From positions 124,001-188,000 of the forward strand of contig JBBAFU010000001.1 of the NCBI GenBank assembly GCA_041655275.1: DNA of 64,000 nt. Direction: 5' to 3'. A program made the translations under genes and the position numbers. The stretch is from JAJYRX01 sp041655275 (GTDB taxonomy: Bacteria; Pseudomonadota; Gammaproteobacteria; Burkholderiales; Burkholderiaceae_B). Each line of letters opens with the position of its first letter. The stretch's first letter is position 1. Under the pieces are notes generated by a model. It was not told where the DNA came from. It did no database searches and saw only the letters and a list, made by a program, of their open reading frames with translations. Below are positions 44,482 to 52,576 of this stretch, in pieces.

Positions 44482-46035
44482 ATGAACGAAGCATGGGGTG
44501 AGGGTTATTTCACCGATATCGCCTACACCTATGGCTATTATCGCGAAGTCAGCCCGCTGTTTCAGCGATTCTGTCTCCTGTTGCGGGGCCAGGCCGCCAT
44601 GGTGCCCGATAATGGCCCCGATGCCTGGCATTGCGAACTGGGTTACGGGCAGGGCGTGTCGGTCAATATCCACGCGGCCGCCAATCCCGGTCGATTCATG
44701 GGTACGGATTTCAACCCGGCGCACGCAGCGCACGCCAACCAGCTGGCCCAGGCTGCCGGGAGCGGGGCGCTGCTCTACGACGACAGTTTCGAGCAGTTTC
44801 TGGCGCGCCGGGATCTGCCGCAATTTGACAGCATCAGCCTGCACGGGGTGTGGTCATGGGTCAGTCTGGCCAATCGCAATATCATTACCCAGCTGGCGCG
44901 GCGTCATCTCAAGCCCGGCGGCGTCATGTACGTGAGCTACAACAGCATGCCGGGATGGTCGCCCGCCAATCCGCTGCGCCATCTCTTCGTCACACATGAC
45001 CGCTACGGTACAGCTTCGGGCAATGCAGTCGAACGCGTGGAATCCGCCCTTGAATTCTCGGAATCACTGCTGGCGGCGCGGCCGAATTATCTTCAGACTG
45101 CTCCTCATCTGGTGGAGCATCTCAAGTCCATTGCCACGCAGAACCGCCACTATCTGGCCCATGAATATTTCAATCAGGACTGGCGCTGCATGTATTTCAC
45201 CGAAGTGGTCGATGCGCTGACGGCAGCAAAGCTGGATTTCGCCTGTACGGCTGTTCCGCAGGATGCCATAGACACCATCAACCTGTCGGAACCGGCCCAG
45301 CAGTTTCTGGATGGGCTGGGCCATCCCGTCCTGCGTGAACAGGTCAGGGATTATTTCGTCAACAAGCAGTTTCGCAAGGATTTGTTCGTGCGCGGCCGCT
45401 TCGCCTTGCTGCCGGGTCAGCAGCGGGAGCAGATGCTGGACAGTCGCCTGGTGCTTACGACCGCGCCTGATCTTGTGCCCATGACCATACAGGGCGCCCA
45501 GGGAGAAGGTCGGCTGCAGGAAACGCATTACCGGCCGTTTCTCGATATTCTGGCTGAACAGCATCACGCGCCGAAGACATTGCGCACGATCGCTGCGCGC
45601 ATGCCGCAGACAAGCTGGCCCATCTTGCGCCAGATCGTTACGGTGCTCACCGGCATGGGCGCAATAGCGCCTTGCCAGAGTGACGAGGCGCAGGCACAGG
45701 TTCGTGATCGCTGCCGCAAGCTGAATAGCCATCTGTTTGACCTGGCGCGCCATCGCAACGATATCCTGACGCTGGCCAGCCCGGTGCTCGGCGGCGGCGT
45801 TGCCATGGGGCGTTTCGACCAGCTGTTCCTGCATGCGCGTGAAGAAGGCCTGTCAGATCCGGATCAATGGGCGGCCGCCACGTGGACATTGCTTGACGAG
45901 CAGGATCAACGCATCATGAAAGACGGAAAGAAGCTCGAAACGCCGGAGGAAAATCTTGCGGAGCTGCAGCAACAGGCCCGGGACTTCAACGAGGTGCGCC
46001 TGCCAATCTGCAAGAGTCTGGGCATTGCCGATTGA
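44482..46035 (+). CDS. SAM-dependent methyltransferase with regulatory domain, PKMT-like
   Basis: A 517-residue methyltransferase. The N-terminal half is a class I SAM domain: ELGYGQGVSVNIHAA (motif I, residues 52-66), GTDFNPAHA (motif II), and YVSYNSMPGW as the post-III segment. The middle resembles the MethyTransf_Reg domain and the C-terminal half is helical. This layout and the YNxxPGW segment match protein lysine methyltransferases of rickettsial type (PKMT1/2) that modify outer-membrane proteins. The target here is unknown. The ATG at 44482 has AAGGA upstream, 14 bases after kdsA, so it ends the tlpA-dsbG-kdsA run. Confidence 0.8.
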   Translation: MNEAWGEGYFTDIAYTYGYYREVSPLFQRFCLLLRGQAAMVPDNGPDAWHCELGYGQGVSVNIHAAANPGRFMGTDFNPAHAAHANQLAQAAGSGALLYDDSFEQFLARRDLPQFDSISLHGVWSWVSLANRNIITQLARRHLKPGGVMYVSYNSMPGWSPANPLRHLFVTHDRYGTASGNAVERVESALEFSESLLAARPNYLQTAPHLVEHLKSIATQNRHYLAHEYFNQDWRCMYFTEVVDALTAAKLDFACTAVPQDAIDTINLSEPAQQFLDGLGHPVLREQVRDYFVNKQFRKDLFVRGRFALLPGQQREQMLDSRLVLTTAPDLVPMTIQGAQGEGRLQETHYRPFLDILAEQHHAPKTLRTIAARMPQTSWPILRQIVTVLTGMGAIAPCQSDEAQAQVRDRCRKLNSHLFDLARHRNDILTLASPVLGGGVAMGRFDQLFLHAREEGLSDPDQWAAATWTLLDEQDQRIMKDGKKLETPEENLAELQQQARDFNEVRLPICKSLGIAD

Positions 46036-46168
46036 ATGCAAACGCCGGACAGCAAATAGGGAAGGCTTCCTGCATGTCATTTATTTGACTTGACATAATA
46101 CACATTATGCGCCTTTTAAGAAACTTGCCACTCCCATAATCCGGTTTCAGGATCATCAGCCGTCACAC
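46036..46168. other. AT-rich intergenic region with a dyad and promoter-like elements
   Basis: Between the methyltransferase stop and the TRAP terminator. It contains CATAAT (46094-46099) and ATTATG (46104-46109) as an inverted repeat, and TTGACA (46090-46095) with TTTTAA 18 bases later (46114-46119) reading rightward. No gene is seen downstream on that strand, so the elements are unexplained. Confidence 0.35.
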
Positions 46169-46206
46169 AAAAAAGAGCGGGCTCCGCGCAATGCGGAGCC
46201 CGCTCT
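46169..46206 (-). terminator. Intrinsic terminator of the TRAP operon
   Basis: A perfect 13-base stem (46175-46187 with 46193-46205), extended by an A-T pair, with a 5-base loop; on the minus strand it is followed by six T. It sits 32 bases after the dctM stop. Confidence 0.9.
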
Positions 46207-46237
46207 GGTCAGATCCCGGGAATCCGGGATGCCGGCA

Positions 46238-48094
46238 TCAATACAGCTTGTTCGGCAGCCACAGACCAATGCCCGGGAAGACGTACATCAGCACGATGGA
46301 GATGAACACAATTCCCACGAACGGCAAGGCCCCCATGAAGATCTGCACCAGCGACACGTGAGGTGGCGCTACGCCCTTCAGGTAGAAGGCGGACATCGCC
46401 ATCGGTGGTGTCAGGAAGGATGTCTGCAGGTTCAGCGCCACCAGCAAGCCGAAGAACAGCGGATCGACACCATAGTGGTCGACCAGCGGTATGAAGATGG
46501 GCATGAAGATGATGATGATCTCCGTCCACTCCAGCGGCCAGCCCAGGAAGAAGATGATCAGCTGTGCCATGATCATGAACTGCACAGGGGACAGCTCAAG
46601 CCCGATCACCCAGTCGTTCACGATGGCCTGCCCGCCCAGCAGCGAAAAGGCGGCGGCAAACATGCTGGCACCGATGAACAGCCAGCACACCATGGCGGTC
46701 GTTTTCGCAGCCAGATTGACCGACTCCCGCAACATGGGAATGCTGAAACGCCGGTATGCAATTCCCAGCACCAGCCCGCCGAAAGCGCCCATGGCAGCCG
46801 CTTCCGATGGTGTTGCAAAGCCAAAGACGATGCTTCCCAATACCGCCAGTATGAGTCCGGCCAACGGGAAGAACGAGGTCGTCATCAGCTTGAACAACTC
46901 CAGCCGCTGGAAGTTGAATATCGCATAGAAGCCGATCATGAGCAGGATGGATACCCCGGCAAAGACCCAGAACCAGGTGGGTACATCCTTGCTTGCAGGT
47001 GCCTCGACACCCTCTTCTTCCGCTTCATCGACGGCTGCCGCCGTGTCTTCGGCGTCGCCGTCGTCGAGTGTTGCAAACAGGGCCGAAAAATCATCCGCAC
47101 CACTGTCCAGACCCATTTGCAGCAAGGCCGGATCATCCGCAGCATCCGGGGCGGTTGCAACCTCGTACGTCATGCCCAGGGTAAGCACCAGCGCCAGTGC
47201 GGGCACCAGCGCGATCAGGAGATTCTTGTGCACATGGACGCGACTGACCTTGCTGTCACGTGACCCAAGAGCACGCGTGAGACCGACCAGGGCATTCGAG
47301 CTGAATGTGCGCGCGATATGCTCCGAAGCGGCTGTGAGCGGCAGGGTGCGCTCTTCCTGGGGCAGCGGCGGGGCCATGCTGGGACGCAGCTTGGTGATGA
47401 TGAGGATGTAGAGGATATACAGACCCGACAGCAGCACACCCGGGAAAAAAGCCCCGGCGTACAGCTTGACAACGGACACCCCGGCCACTGCACCATAGAC
47501 GATGAGCATGATGGAAGGCGGTATCAGAATACCCAGACATCCCCCGGCCGTGATGACGCCGGCGGACAGGCGTACGCTGTAGCCCGCATTGAGCATGGCG
47601 GGGAACGCCAGCAGCCCCATGAGTGTGACTACCGCGCCCACAATACCTGTGGCCGTTGCAAAAATAGCACAGGTAACGATGGACGCCACTGCCAGTGAGC
47701 CCGGAACGCGGGCCGCCACCAGATGCAGGGTGTGGAACAGACGTTCGATCAGGTTTGCGCGCTCGACCAGATAGCCCATGAAGATGAACAGCGGCACCGC
47801 AATCAGCACGTCATTCGTCATGACCGCATAGGTGCGCAACACCATCAGGTCCAGCATGGTGTCCCAGGCAACATCCCAGCCCATGCTCCGATAGGCATAC
47901 AGGGTAAAGGTCACACCCATGCCCATGAGTGTGAAAGCGGTGGGAAAACCCATCATGATGCTGACGACGATAAGCCCCAGCATCAGCAGGCCCACGTGTC
48001 CGTCAGTGATCTTGTCCAACGGCGGCATCATGAAGAAAAGCAGCACCAGCACTGCAAACATGATGCCAAGACCAACCCAGACTTCCTTTCTCAT
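46238..48094 (-). CDS. TRAP transporter large permease (DctM) with acidic insertion
   Basis: A 618-residue inner-membrane subunit of a tripartite ATP-independent periplasmic transporter, driving Na+-coupled uptake. The core motifs are present: VPLFIFMGYLVERANL, GIVGAVVTLMG, GGCLGILIPPS and, in the second half, GFATPSEAAAMGAFGG and NLQTSFLTPPMA. It is about 190 residues longer than a typical DctM. The extra part (about residues 240-400) has two hydrophobic segments (291-309, 373-394) around a strongly acidic stretch (316-370, with runs of Asp and Glu). Long forms are known among TRAP systems annotated for keto acids or mannitol/chloroaromatics. It overlaps dctQ by four bases. Confidence 0.93.
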   Translation of the reverse strand: MRKEVWVGLGIMFAVLVLLFFMMPPLDKITDGHVGLLMLGLIVVSIMMGFPTAFTLMGMGVTFTLYAYRSMGWDVAWDTMLDLMVLRTYAVMTNDVLIAVPLFIFMGYLVERANLIERLFHTLHLVAARVPGSLAVASIVTCAIFATATGIVGAVVTLMGLLAFPAMLNAGYSVRLSAGVITAGGCLGILIPPSIMLIVYGAVAGVSVVKLYAGAFFPGVLLSGLYILYILIITKLRPSMAPPLPQEERTLPLTAASEHIARTFSSNALVGLTRALGSRDSKVSRVHVHKNLLIALVPALALVLTLGMTYEVATAPDAADDPALLQMGLDSGADDFSALFATLDDGDAEDTAAAVDEAEEEGVEAPASKDVPTWFWVFAGVSILLMIGFYAIFNFQRLELFKLMTTSFFPLAGLILAVLGSIVFGFATPSEAAAMGAFGGLVLGIAYRRFSIPMLRESVNLAAKTTAMVCWLFIGASMFAAAFSLLGGQAIVNDWVIGLELSPVQFMIMAQLIIFFLGWPLEWTEIIIIFMPIFIPLVDHYGVDPLFFGLLVALNLQTSFLTPPMAMSAFYLKGVAPPHVSLVQIFMGALPFVGIVFISIVLMYVFPGIGLWLPNKLY

Positions 48095-48717
48095 CGTGTT
48101 TCTCCCTGACCAGGCCCTTGCTGACCTTCTGCAAGATCGACCACGACCTCGGTCTGGGTCACCATGCTCTTGAGTGTTTCTACATCCACTTCTTCCACGT
48201 CCTCGATGCGTGCCGGCCAGGCGCCTTGCTGCAGCGTGATGACGCAGCGCAGGACTTCCGCCACACCTTGCGCAATCAGACAGGCGCCGGCAAGCGGAAT
48301 GATGGCCTTGAACGGATAAATGGGCGGCCCATCTGCCGTGATGGTTGAATGCTCATTGATGGCAAAGGATTCGGCAGCGTAGCCATAACCTGCCCACAGC
48401 ATGGCGATGACGCCAGGGAAATAGAACAGAATGAAAAGTGCGAGATCCAAGCCGGCTTGTACCCTGACCGGAAAATGCCCGTAGAGGATATCAGCCCGCA
48501 CGTGTGCATTGGTCGCCATGGCATAGGCGCCGGCCATCATGAACAGAGTGCCGTACAGCATGTTCATGACATCAAAGGCCCAAGGCCTTGGATTGTGGAA
48601 AGCGTAGCGGGAAAAAACTTCGTAGGTGACGAACAAAGTCAGTATCAGTACGGTCCAGCCAAAGAAATGGCCGAACCATCGGTTGATTCTGTCAATGCGA
48701 TTGACCAGATTCAGCAT
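48091..48717 (-). CDS. TRAP transporter small permease (DctQ)
   Basis: A 208-residue four-helix membrane subunit that stabilises the large permease and interacts with the binding protein. It has VTYEVFSRYAFHNPRPWAFDV, typical of DctQ (the RY...P.W region), and membrane spans at about 17-33, 50-67, 89-110 and 133-155. A hydrophilic acidic C-terminal tail (EDVEEVDVE) is longer than usual. The gene is separated from dctP by a 152-base gap holding a strong hairpin, and overlaps dctM. Confidence 0.92.
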   Translation of the reverse strand: MLNLVNRIDRINRWFGHFFGWTVLILTLFVTYEVFSRYAFHNPRPWAFDVMNMLYGTLFMMAGAYAMATNAHVRADILYGHFPVRVQAGLDLALFILFYFPGVIAMLWAGYGYAAESFAINEHSTITADGPPIYPFKAIIPLAGACLIAQGVAEVLRCVITLQQGAWPARIEDVEEVDVETLKSMVTQTEVVVDLAEGQQGPGQGETR

Positions 48718-48814
48718 GAACTACCCCGGTAATCGGCAAGGCAGGCAGGCTCGGCATGCCCCCTGCCCTGTCGCTAACTATATAGATTTGGTGAAACTTG
48801 AGAGTGATACGCAA

Positions 48815-48853
48815 GAAAAACACCATTCTCAAGACGCAAGAATGGTGTTTTTC
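48815..48853 (-). terminator. Intercistronic hairpin between dctP and dctQ
   Basis: A perfect 15-base stem (48815-48829 with 48839-48853) and a 9-base loop. The outer stem is five A-T pairs, which leaves a T-run at the 3' end on the minus strand and an equivalent one on the plus strand. It lies 16 bases after the dctP stop. A partial terminator or mRNA stabiliser that raises dctP above dctQM is likely. Confidence 0.8.
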
Positions 48854-48869
48854 GGTTCAACGGCTGCGA

Positions 48870-50024
48870 TCAGGACTTCTTGCGGCCGAAGTAGTACTGG
48901 AATGCCAGGCGACGGTTGTTGTTGGTATCCATATCCCAGGTGACCACGCGCTCCGCAAACGCACGTTGCGACTCTTCGATCTCCTTGAACAGGGCATTTT
49001 CTTCACGCTTGGTCGCCAGGATGTCATCCCAGACCTTGAGCTGGTCAAGCAGGATGGAATCCGGCGTCTTGTAGAACTTGACACCGTCCTCCTCCTTCAG
49101 GCGGATGTAATCCTTGGAGTAGCGATCAAAGCCCTTCCACAGTACGTCAGCGGAAGCCGCCTCGACGGCGTTGGCGATGATGGCCTTCAGATGGTCGCTC
49201 AGACCATTGTACTTGTCCTTGTTGAAGATGATCTCGAAGGTTTCAGCGGCCTGGTGATAGCTTTGCAGCATGCAGACCTTGGAGACATCGGGGAAGCCCA
49301 GCAAGCGGTCGGAGCTGGCGTTGTTGAACTCCGCCCCGTCGAGCAGGCCGCGGTCCATGGCAGGAACAATTTCACCGCCGGGCAGCGCATTCACCGAAGC
49401 GCCCATGGCCGTGTACATGTCAATGGCCAGACCATTGGTGCGGAACTTGAGGCCCTTCAGATCTTCCGTCTTGGTGATGGGCTTCTTGAACCAGCCAAAC
49501 GCCTGCGTATTCATGGGGCCGTAGAGGAAGGTCTTGACGTTGCCGCCAATCGATTCGTACAGCTTGTCGAGCAGCTCCTTGCCGCCGCCGTACTTGTGCC
49601 AGGCCAGGATCTGGTCGGCCGTCATACCGAAAGCAGGACCCGATGAATACAGGGCCAGCGCATTCTGCTTGCCGTAGCTGTAGCCCAGCACGCCATGGCC
49701 GCCATCGAGTGTGCCCTTGGACACAGCGTCGAGCAGCGAGAAGGCGGGGACGACGGCGCCGGCGGGCAGCACCTCAATCTTGAGATCGCCACCAGTCATG
49801 TCATTGACCTTGGCGGCGAAGTCCAGCGCGAATTCGTGGAAGATATCAACGGTGGGCCAGGTGCTCTGGAAACGCAGGTTGATGGGACCCTGCGCCTTGG
49901 CGACCATGGGGAAAGCCATGGTCGCCGCTGCCGCAGTGCCCGTGACGGCTGCGCCCATGAACTTGCGCCGGGAGGCGTTCTTGGCCCCTTCCACGGAAGC
50001 GACGCTGTTTTTTTCGTCTTTCAT
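48870..50024 (-). CDS. TRAP transporter substrate-binding protein (DctP/TakP-like)
   Basis: A 384-residue periplasmic binding protein. A twin-arginine-type signal (ASRRKFMGAAVTG, then AAATMAFPMVAKAQ) precedes the mature fold. Family features are LRFQSTWP, the ligand-arginine strand GLKFRTNGLAIDMYTAMG, and ALPGGEIVPAMDRGLLDGAEF. The last resembles the TakP subgroup that binds 2-oxo acids and related carboxylates, but the ligand cannot be read from sequence. The start at 50024 has GGAGAG upstream. It leads the dctP-dctQ-dctM operon and is divergent from the sulfite dehydrogenase genes. Confidence 0.92.
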   Translation of the reverse strand: MKDEKNSVASVEGAKNASRRKFMGAAVTGTAAAATMAFPMVAKAQGPINLRFQSTWPTVDIFHEFALDFAAKVNDMTGGDLKIEVLPAGAVVPAFSLLDAVSKGTLDGGHGVLGYSYGKQNALALYSSGPAFGMTADQILAWHKYGGGKELLDKLYESIGGNVKTFLYGPMNTQAFGWFKKPITKTEDLKGLKFRTNGLAIDMYTAMGASVNALPGGEIVPAMDRGLLDGAEFNNASSDRLLGFPDVSKVCMLQSYHQAAETFEIIFNKDKYNGLSDHLKAIIANAVEAASADVLWKGFDRYSKDYIRLKEEDGVKFYKTPDSILLDQLKVWDDILATKREENALFKEIEESQRAFAERVVTWDMDTNNNRRLAFQYYFGRKKS

Positions 50025-50310
50025 GCTTGACTCTCCAAAAGCGTGACAGTAGTGCACTTTGTTACTAATAACCGGATGAGCGGCCCTTTGATGCCCTGTT
50101 TTTATTGACAGCCCGACCATTTGCAGCAAAGCGGAAATGAAATCAAGTATTTCCGTTCATGCCGCGCGGGCTGATTGTGTGACATGAAATTGCCGATATA
50201 AGAGCATAAGAGAATCGGACACCATCACCAATACGCGTTAACCCGTAGCTGTCGCGCTCAAACCCCGTGCCGGTGCCACCCTCACGGTTTGTTTCACGAC
50301 TTGCAACGAA

Positions 50311-50327
50311 AATTCAAACCTTGAATT
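50311..50327. promoter_or_regulatory. Operator-like palindrome at the sorA-like promoter
   Basis: Perfect 7-base arms AATTCAA and TTGAATT with a 3-base centre. The right arm coincides with the -35 hexamer TTGAAT, so a bound regulator would block or contact RNA polymerase. The binding protein is unknown. Confidence 0.5.
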
Positions 50328-50348
50328 GTCTGGGGTTTTGACTAAAAT
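50321..50348 (+). promoter_or_regulatory. Putative sigma-70 promoter of the sorA-like gene
   Basis: TTGAAT (50321-50326), a 16-base spacer and TAAAAT (50343-50348), giving an expected start about 30 bases before the ATG at 50385. Assigned by consensus only. Confidence 0.45.
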
Positions 50349-50384
50349 CAAGATTCACAATCCAATTGGGTGATAGGAGGTCTC

Positions 50385-51620
50385 ATGAAAAATACATTCA
50401 AGATGACGCGCCGCCAGATGCTTGCCACTACCGGCGGCGCTTTGGCATGGGCCGGTATGGCGGGTGTGGCACGGGCCGATCTGGCCACGGGTGACGAGCC
50501 CCCGGCCAAACCGGCGCCCACGGAATCCCTCAAGCCCCTGCCCGATTATGCGGCGTGGAAGAATGGCGATGCCATGATCGTGCATAGCGCCAATACGATT
50601 GAAACCCGTCGCACGGCTTTTGGCCAGAGCGGCATTACGCCGCTGGATCACCTTTTCGTACGCAATAATGTGAGTCCGCCTCCCGCCGGCATCGTTGAAG
50701 ATCCCGATGCCTGGGTCATCCAGATCGAAGGCGTCAAGTCGCCGCGCAGCTTCACTATTGCCGAACTGAAGACCCTGGGCCTGACCAGCGTGGCCATGGT
50801 GCTGCAATGCTCGGGCAATGGCCGGAACTGGTTTCCGCACAAGCCCAGCGGCACGCAGTGGACCGTGGGCGCAGCAGGCTGCGTGGTGTTTACCGGTGTG
50901 CCTGTGAAGGCCATTCTTGAAGCCACGGGTGGCGCGCTCGATGGCCGGATCTACATGACCGGCACCGGTGGCGAGGAAATTCCGGCCGGCATCGATCCCA
51001 ATACCATCATGATAGAGCGGTCGGTACCCATTGCCGCTGCCGAAGAAGCCCTGCTCGCCTGGGAAATCAACGGCGTTCCCATGCCTCTGGCCCATGGCGG
51101 GCCCCTGCGTATGGTGGTGCCGGGCTATCTGGGTGTCAACAACGTCAAGTACGTCAAGCGCCTGGCCTTCACCGAGGAGCAGTCGCCGGCACGCATCCAG
51201 CAATCGAGTTATCGCTTCTCGCCGGTGGGTGTGAAAGGCACGCCGGAATTCGATTCGATATGGGAGTCGCCGCCCAAGTCCTGGATCAACCTGCCGTCCG
51301 ACCCGGATGTGCCGGTCAGGGCCGGCCGGGTGCAGATCAGCGGCGTGGCGACCGGCGGCATGACATCGCCGGACAAGATCGAGGTTTCACTCAACGGCGG
51401 CAAGGATTGGCAGGCGGCGCAATTCGTCGGACCCGACCTGGGCCGCTACGCCTGGCGTGAATTTGTGTTTTCGGCGGAGCTCGCACCGGGTACGCACGAC
51501 ATTGCCTGTCGTACCACCAGCAAGGACGGCAAGACCCAGCCTGAGGAACGCATAGAGAACAATCGCGGCTACCTCAACAACAGCTGGCGCGACCACATGG
51601 TCACCATCACGGTGGCCTGA
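50385..51620 (+). CDS. Molybdenum sulfite dehydrogenase, SorA/SoxC-like
   Basis: A 411-residue periplasmic molybdopterin enzyme of the sulfite oxidase family that oxidises sulfite to sulfate and passes electrons to cytochrome c. It has a twin-arginine signal (MTRRQMLATTGG, cleavage near RADLA), the Mo-ligand Cys142 in VLQCSGNGR, FVRNN near residue 92, PLAHGGPLRMVVPGYLGVNNVK, and a C-terminal immunoglobulin-like dimerisation domain (KIEVSLNGGKDWQAA). AGGAGG lies upstream. The cytochrome gene follows after a terminator-like hairpin. SorA is favoured over SoxC as no sox genes are present. Confidence 0.88.
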   Translation: MKNTFKMTRRQMLATTGGALAWAGMAGVARADLATGDEPPAKPAPTESLKPLPDYAAWKNGDAMIVHSANTIETRRTAFGQSGITPLDHLFVRNNVSPPPAGIVEDPDAWVIQIEGVKSPRSFTIAELKTLGLTSVAMVLQCSGNGRNWFPHKPSGTQWTVGAAGCVVFTGVPVKAILEATGGALDGRIYMTGTGGEEIPAGIDPNTIMIERSVPIAAAEEALLAWEINGVPMPLAHGGPLRMVVPGYLGVNNVKYVKRLAFTEEQSPARIQQSSYRFSPVGVKGTPEFDSIWESPPKSWINLPSDPDVPVRAGRVQISGVATGGMTSPDKIEVSLNGGKDWQAAQFVGPDLGRYAWREFVFSAELAPGTHDIACRTTSKDGKTQPEERIENNRGYLNNSWRDHMVTITVA

Positions 51621-51629
51621 TATCAGGAA

Positions 51630-51652
51630 AGGGCCTTCGGGCCCTGTTTTTC
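51630..51652 (+). terminator. Terminator-like hairpin between the sulfite dehydrogenase genes
   Basis: AGGGCC (51630-51635), a TTCG tetraloop and GGCCCT (51640-51645), followed by GTTTTT. It is a good intrinsic terminator shape and should lower expression of the cytochrome gene relative to the enzyme. Confidence 0.75.
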
Positions 51653-51667
51653 TCAAAAGGTCAGAAC

Positions 51668-52015
51668 TTGATCCCTTCATTCATGGCGCATTGTGTCCGC
51701 CCCAGCCTCCTGGCGCTCGTCGTGGTTGCCACTCCCGCAATGGCGGATGCCGATCCCGCACAACTCGAGGAAGGCAAACTCCTGTTCCAGTCGGAAGCAG
51801 CGCCCGCCTGCGCCATCTGTCACACGATGCAGGACGCCGGTGCCACCGGCGGCATCGGTCCTGATCTGGATGAACTCAAACCGGATCTCGACCGCGTGAA
51901 AAAAGCCCTGGAGGAAGGCATGGGTGCCATGCCTTCCTTTGCCGATACGCTGACCGAGGCGCAGCGCGATGCCGTTGCTGCCTACGTGGTCCACGCAAGC
52001 GGCGCCGGGCAGTAA
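51668..52015 (+). CDS. Cytochrome c subunit, SorB-like
   Basis: A 115-residue periplasmic monohaem cytochrome c, the probable electron acceptor of the preceding sulfite dehydrogenase. It has a signal peptide (LLALVVVATPAMADA), a haem site CAICH and a methionine ligand in GAMPSFADTLT. A TTG start at 51668 is chosen since AAAAGG lies seven bases upstream; the ATG at 51683 has no Shine-Dalgarno and would shorten the signal peptide. Pairing with a SorA-like enzyme matches the SorAB type. Confidence 0.85.
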   Translation: MIPSFMAHCVRPSLLALVVVATPAMADADPAQLEEGKLLFQSEAAPACAICHTMQDAGATGGIGPDLDELKPDLDRVKKALEEGMGAMPSFADTLTEAQRDAVAAYVVHASGAGQ

Positions 52016-52061
52016 TAACGGCTGCTGCGGCCGGCGGCCGCCAGATCCCGGTTTTCCGGTT

Positions 52062-52514
52062 TTATTCGACCGTCAGCGTCTTCACGCCGTTTTCGGCCGA
52101 CTTCTTGGGCAGGTGCAGGTTCAGCACGCCATCGGCGTAGCTGGCCTTGGCATTGGCCTCGTCAATATCCTGGGCCAGCGCAAAGCTGCGTGACTGTGCG
52201 CCGTAGTAGCGCTCGCGGCGCAGTACGGTTTCACCTTCTCTGGTTTCCTTCTCGGAGCGGCTTTCCGCGCGGATGGTGACCTTGTTGCCATCGATGGTCA
52301 CCTTGACGTCTTCCTTGTTGATGCCCGGAAGTTCGGCGCTCACGGCGTAGGCATCCTCAGTTTCCGAAACATCGAGACGGATACGGGCCTCGGTCACGGC
52401 GTCGCTTGCCGAAGAGAGGCTGGAAAAGTTGCGCAGCAGGTCATCGAAGCCCCGGAAGGCATCAAATCGGGCCAGCTCGCCAAAAGGATCGAAGCGTGTC
52501 AGTTGTCTGCTCAT
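52062..52514 (-). CDS. Small heat shock protein, Hsp20 family
   Basis: A 150-residue alpha-crystallin-type holdase that binds unfolding proteins. The N-terminal arm MSRQLTRFDPFGELARFD is followed by the alpha-crystallin domain (about residues 45-140) with YAVSAELPGINKEDVKVTIDGN and ASYADGVLNLHLPKK. The start at 52514 has AGGAG upstream. A sigma-32-type promoter lies 63-90 bases upstream of the start. It converges with the SorB-like gene. Confidence 0.93.
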   Translation of the reverse strand: MSRQLTRFDPFGELARFDAFRGFDDLLRNFSSLSSASDAVTEARIRLDVSETEDAYAVSAELPGINKEDVKVTIDGNKVTIRAESRSEKETREGETVLRRERYYGAQSRSFALAQDIDEANAKASYADGVLNLHLPKKSAENGVKTLTVE

Positions 52515-52576
52515 CACATTCTCCTGAAAATAAACAAAGGGTTTACGGAAGACCATCATGCCTTCCTTGCTTTCAC

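Larger units (their letters stand above)
50025..50384. other. Divergent regulatory region, dctP/sorA-like gene
   Basis: The only gap over 300 bases. No gene or RNA was seen. It contains two clear dyads: CGGAAAT (50132-50138) with ATTTCCG (50149-50155), spacer 10; and AATTCAA (50311-50317) with TTGAATT (50321-50327), spacer 3. The second overlaps the likely -35 element of the sorA-like promoter. Confidence 0.7.

Noticed and set aside
46229..47263. His/Gln/Glu-rich open frame on the plus strand
   Set aside because: Antisense to dctM; the composition is the mirror of a hydrophobic membrane gene and it begins beside the TRAP terminator.
46238..48094. Possible fusion or frameshift of two proteins in the 618-residue DctM
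   Set aside because: One continuous frame with both halves of the DctM core in order; long forms with an inserted linker are known in TRAP systems.
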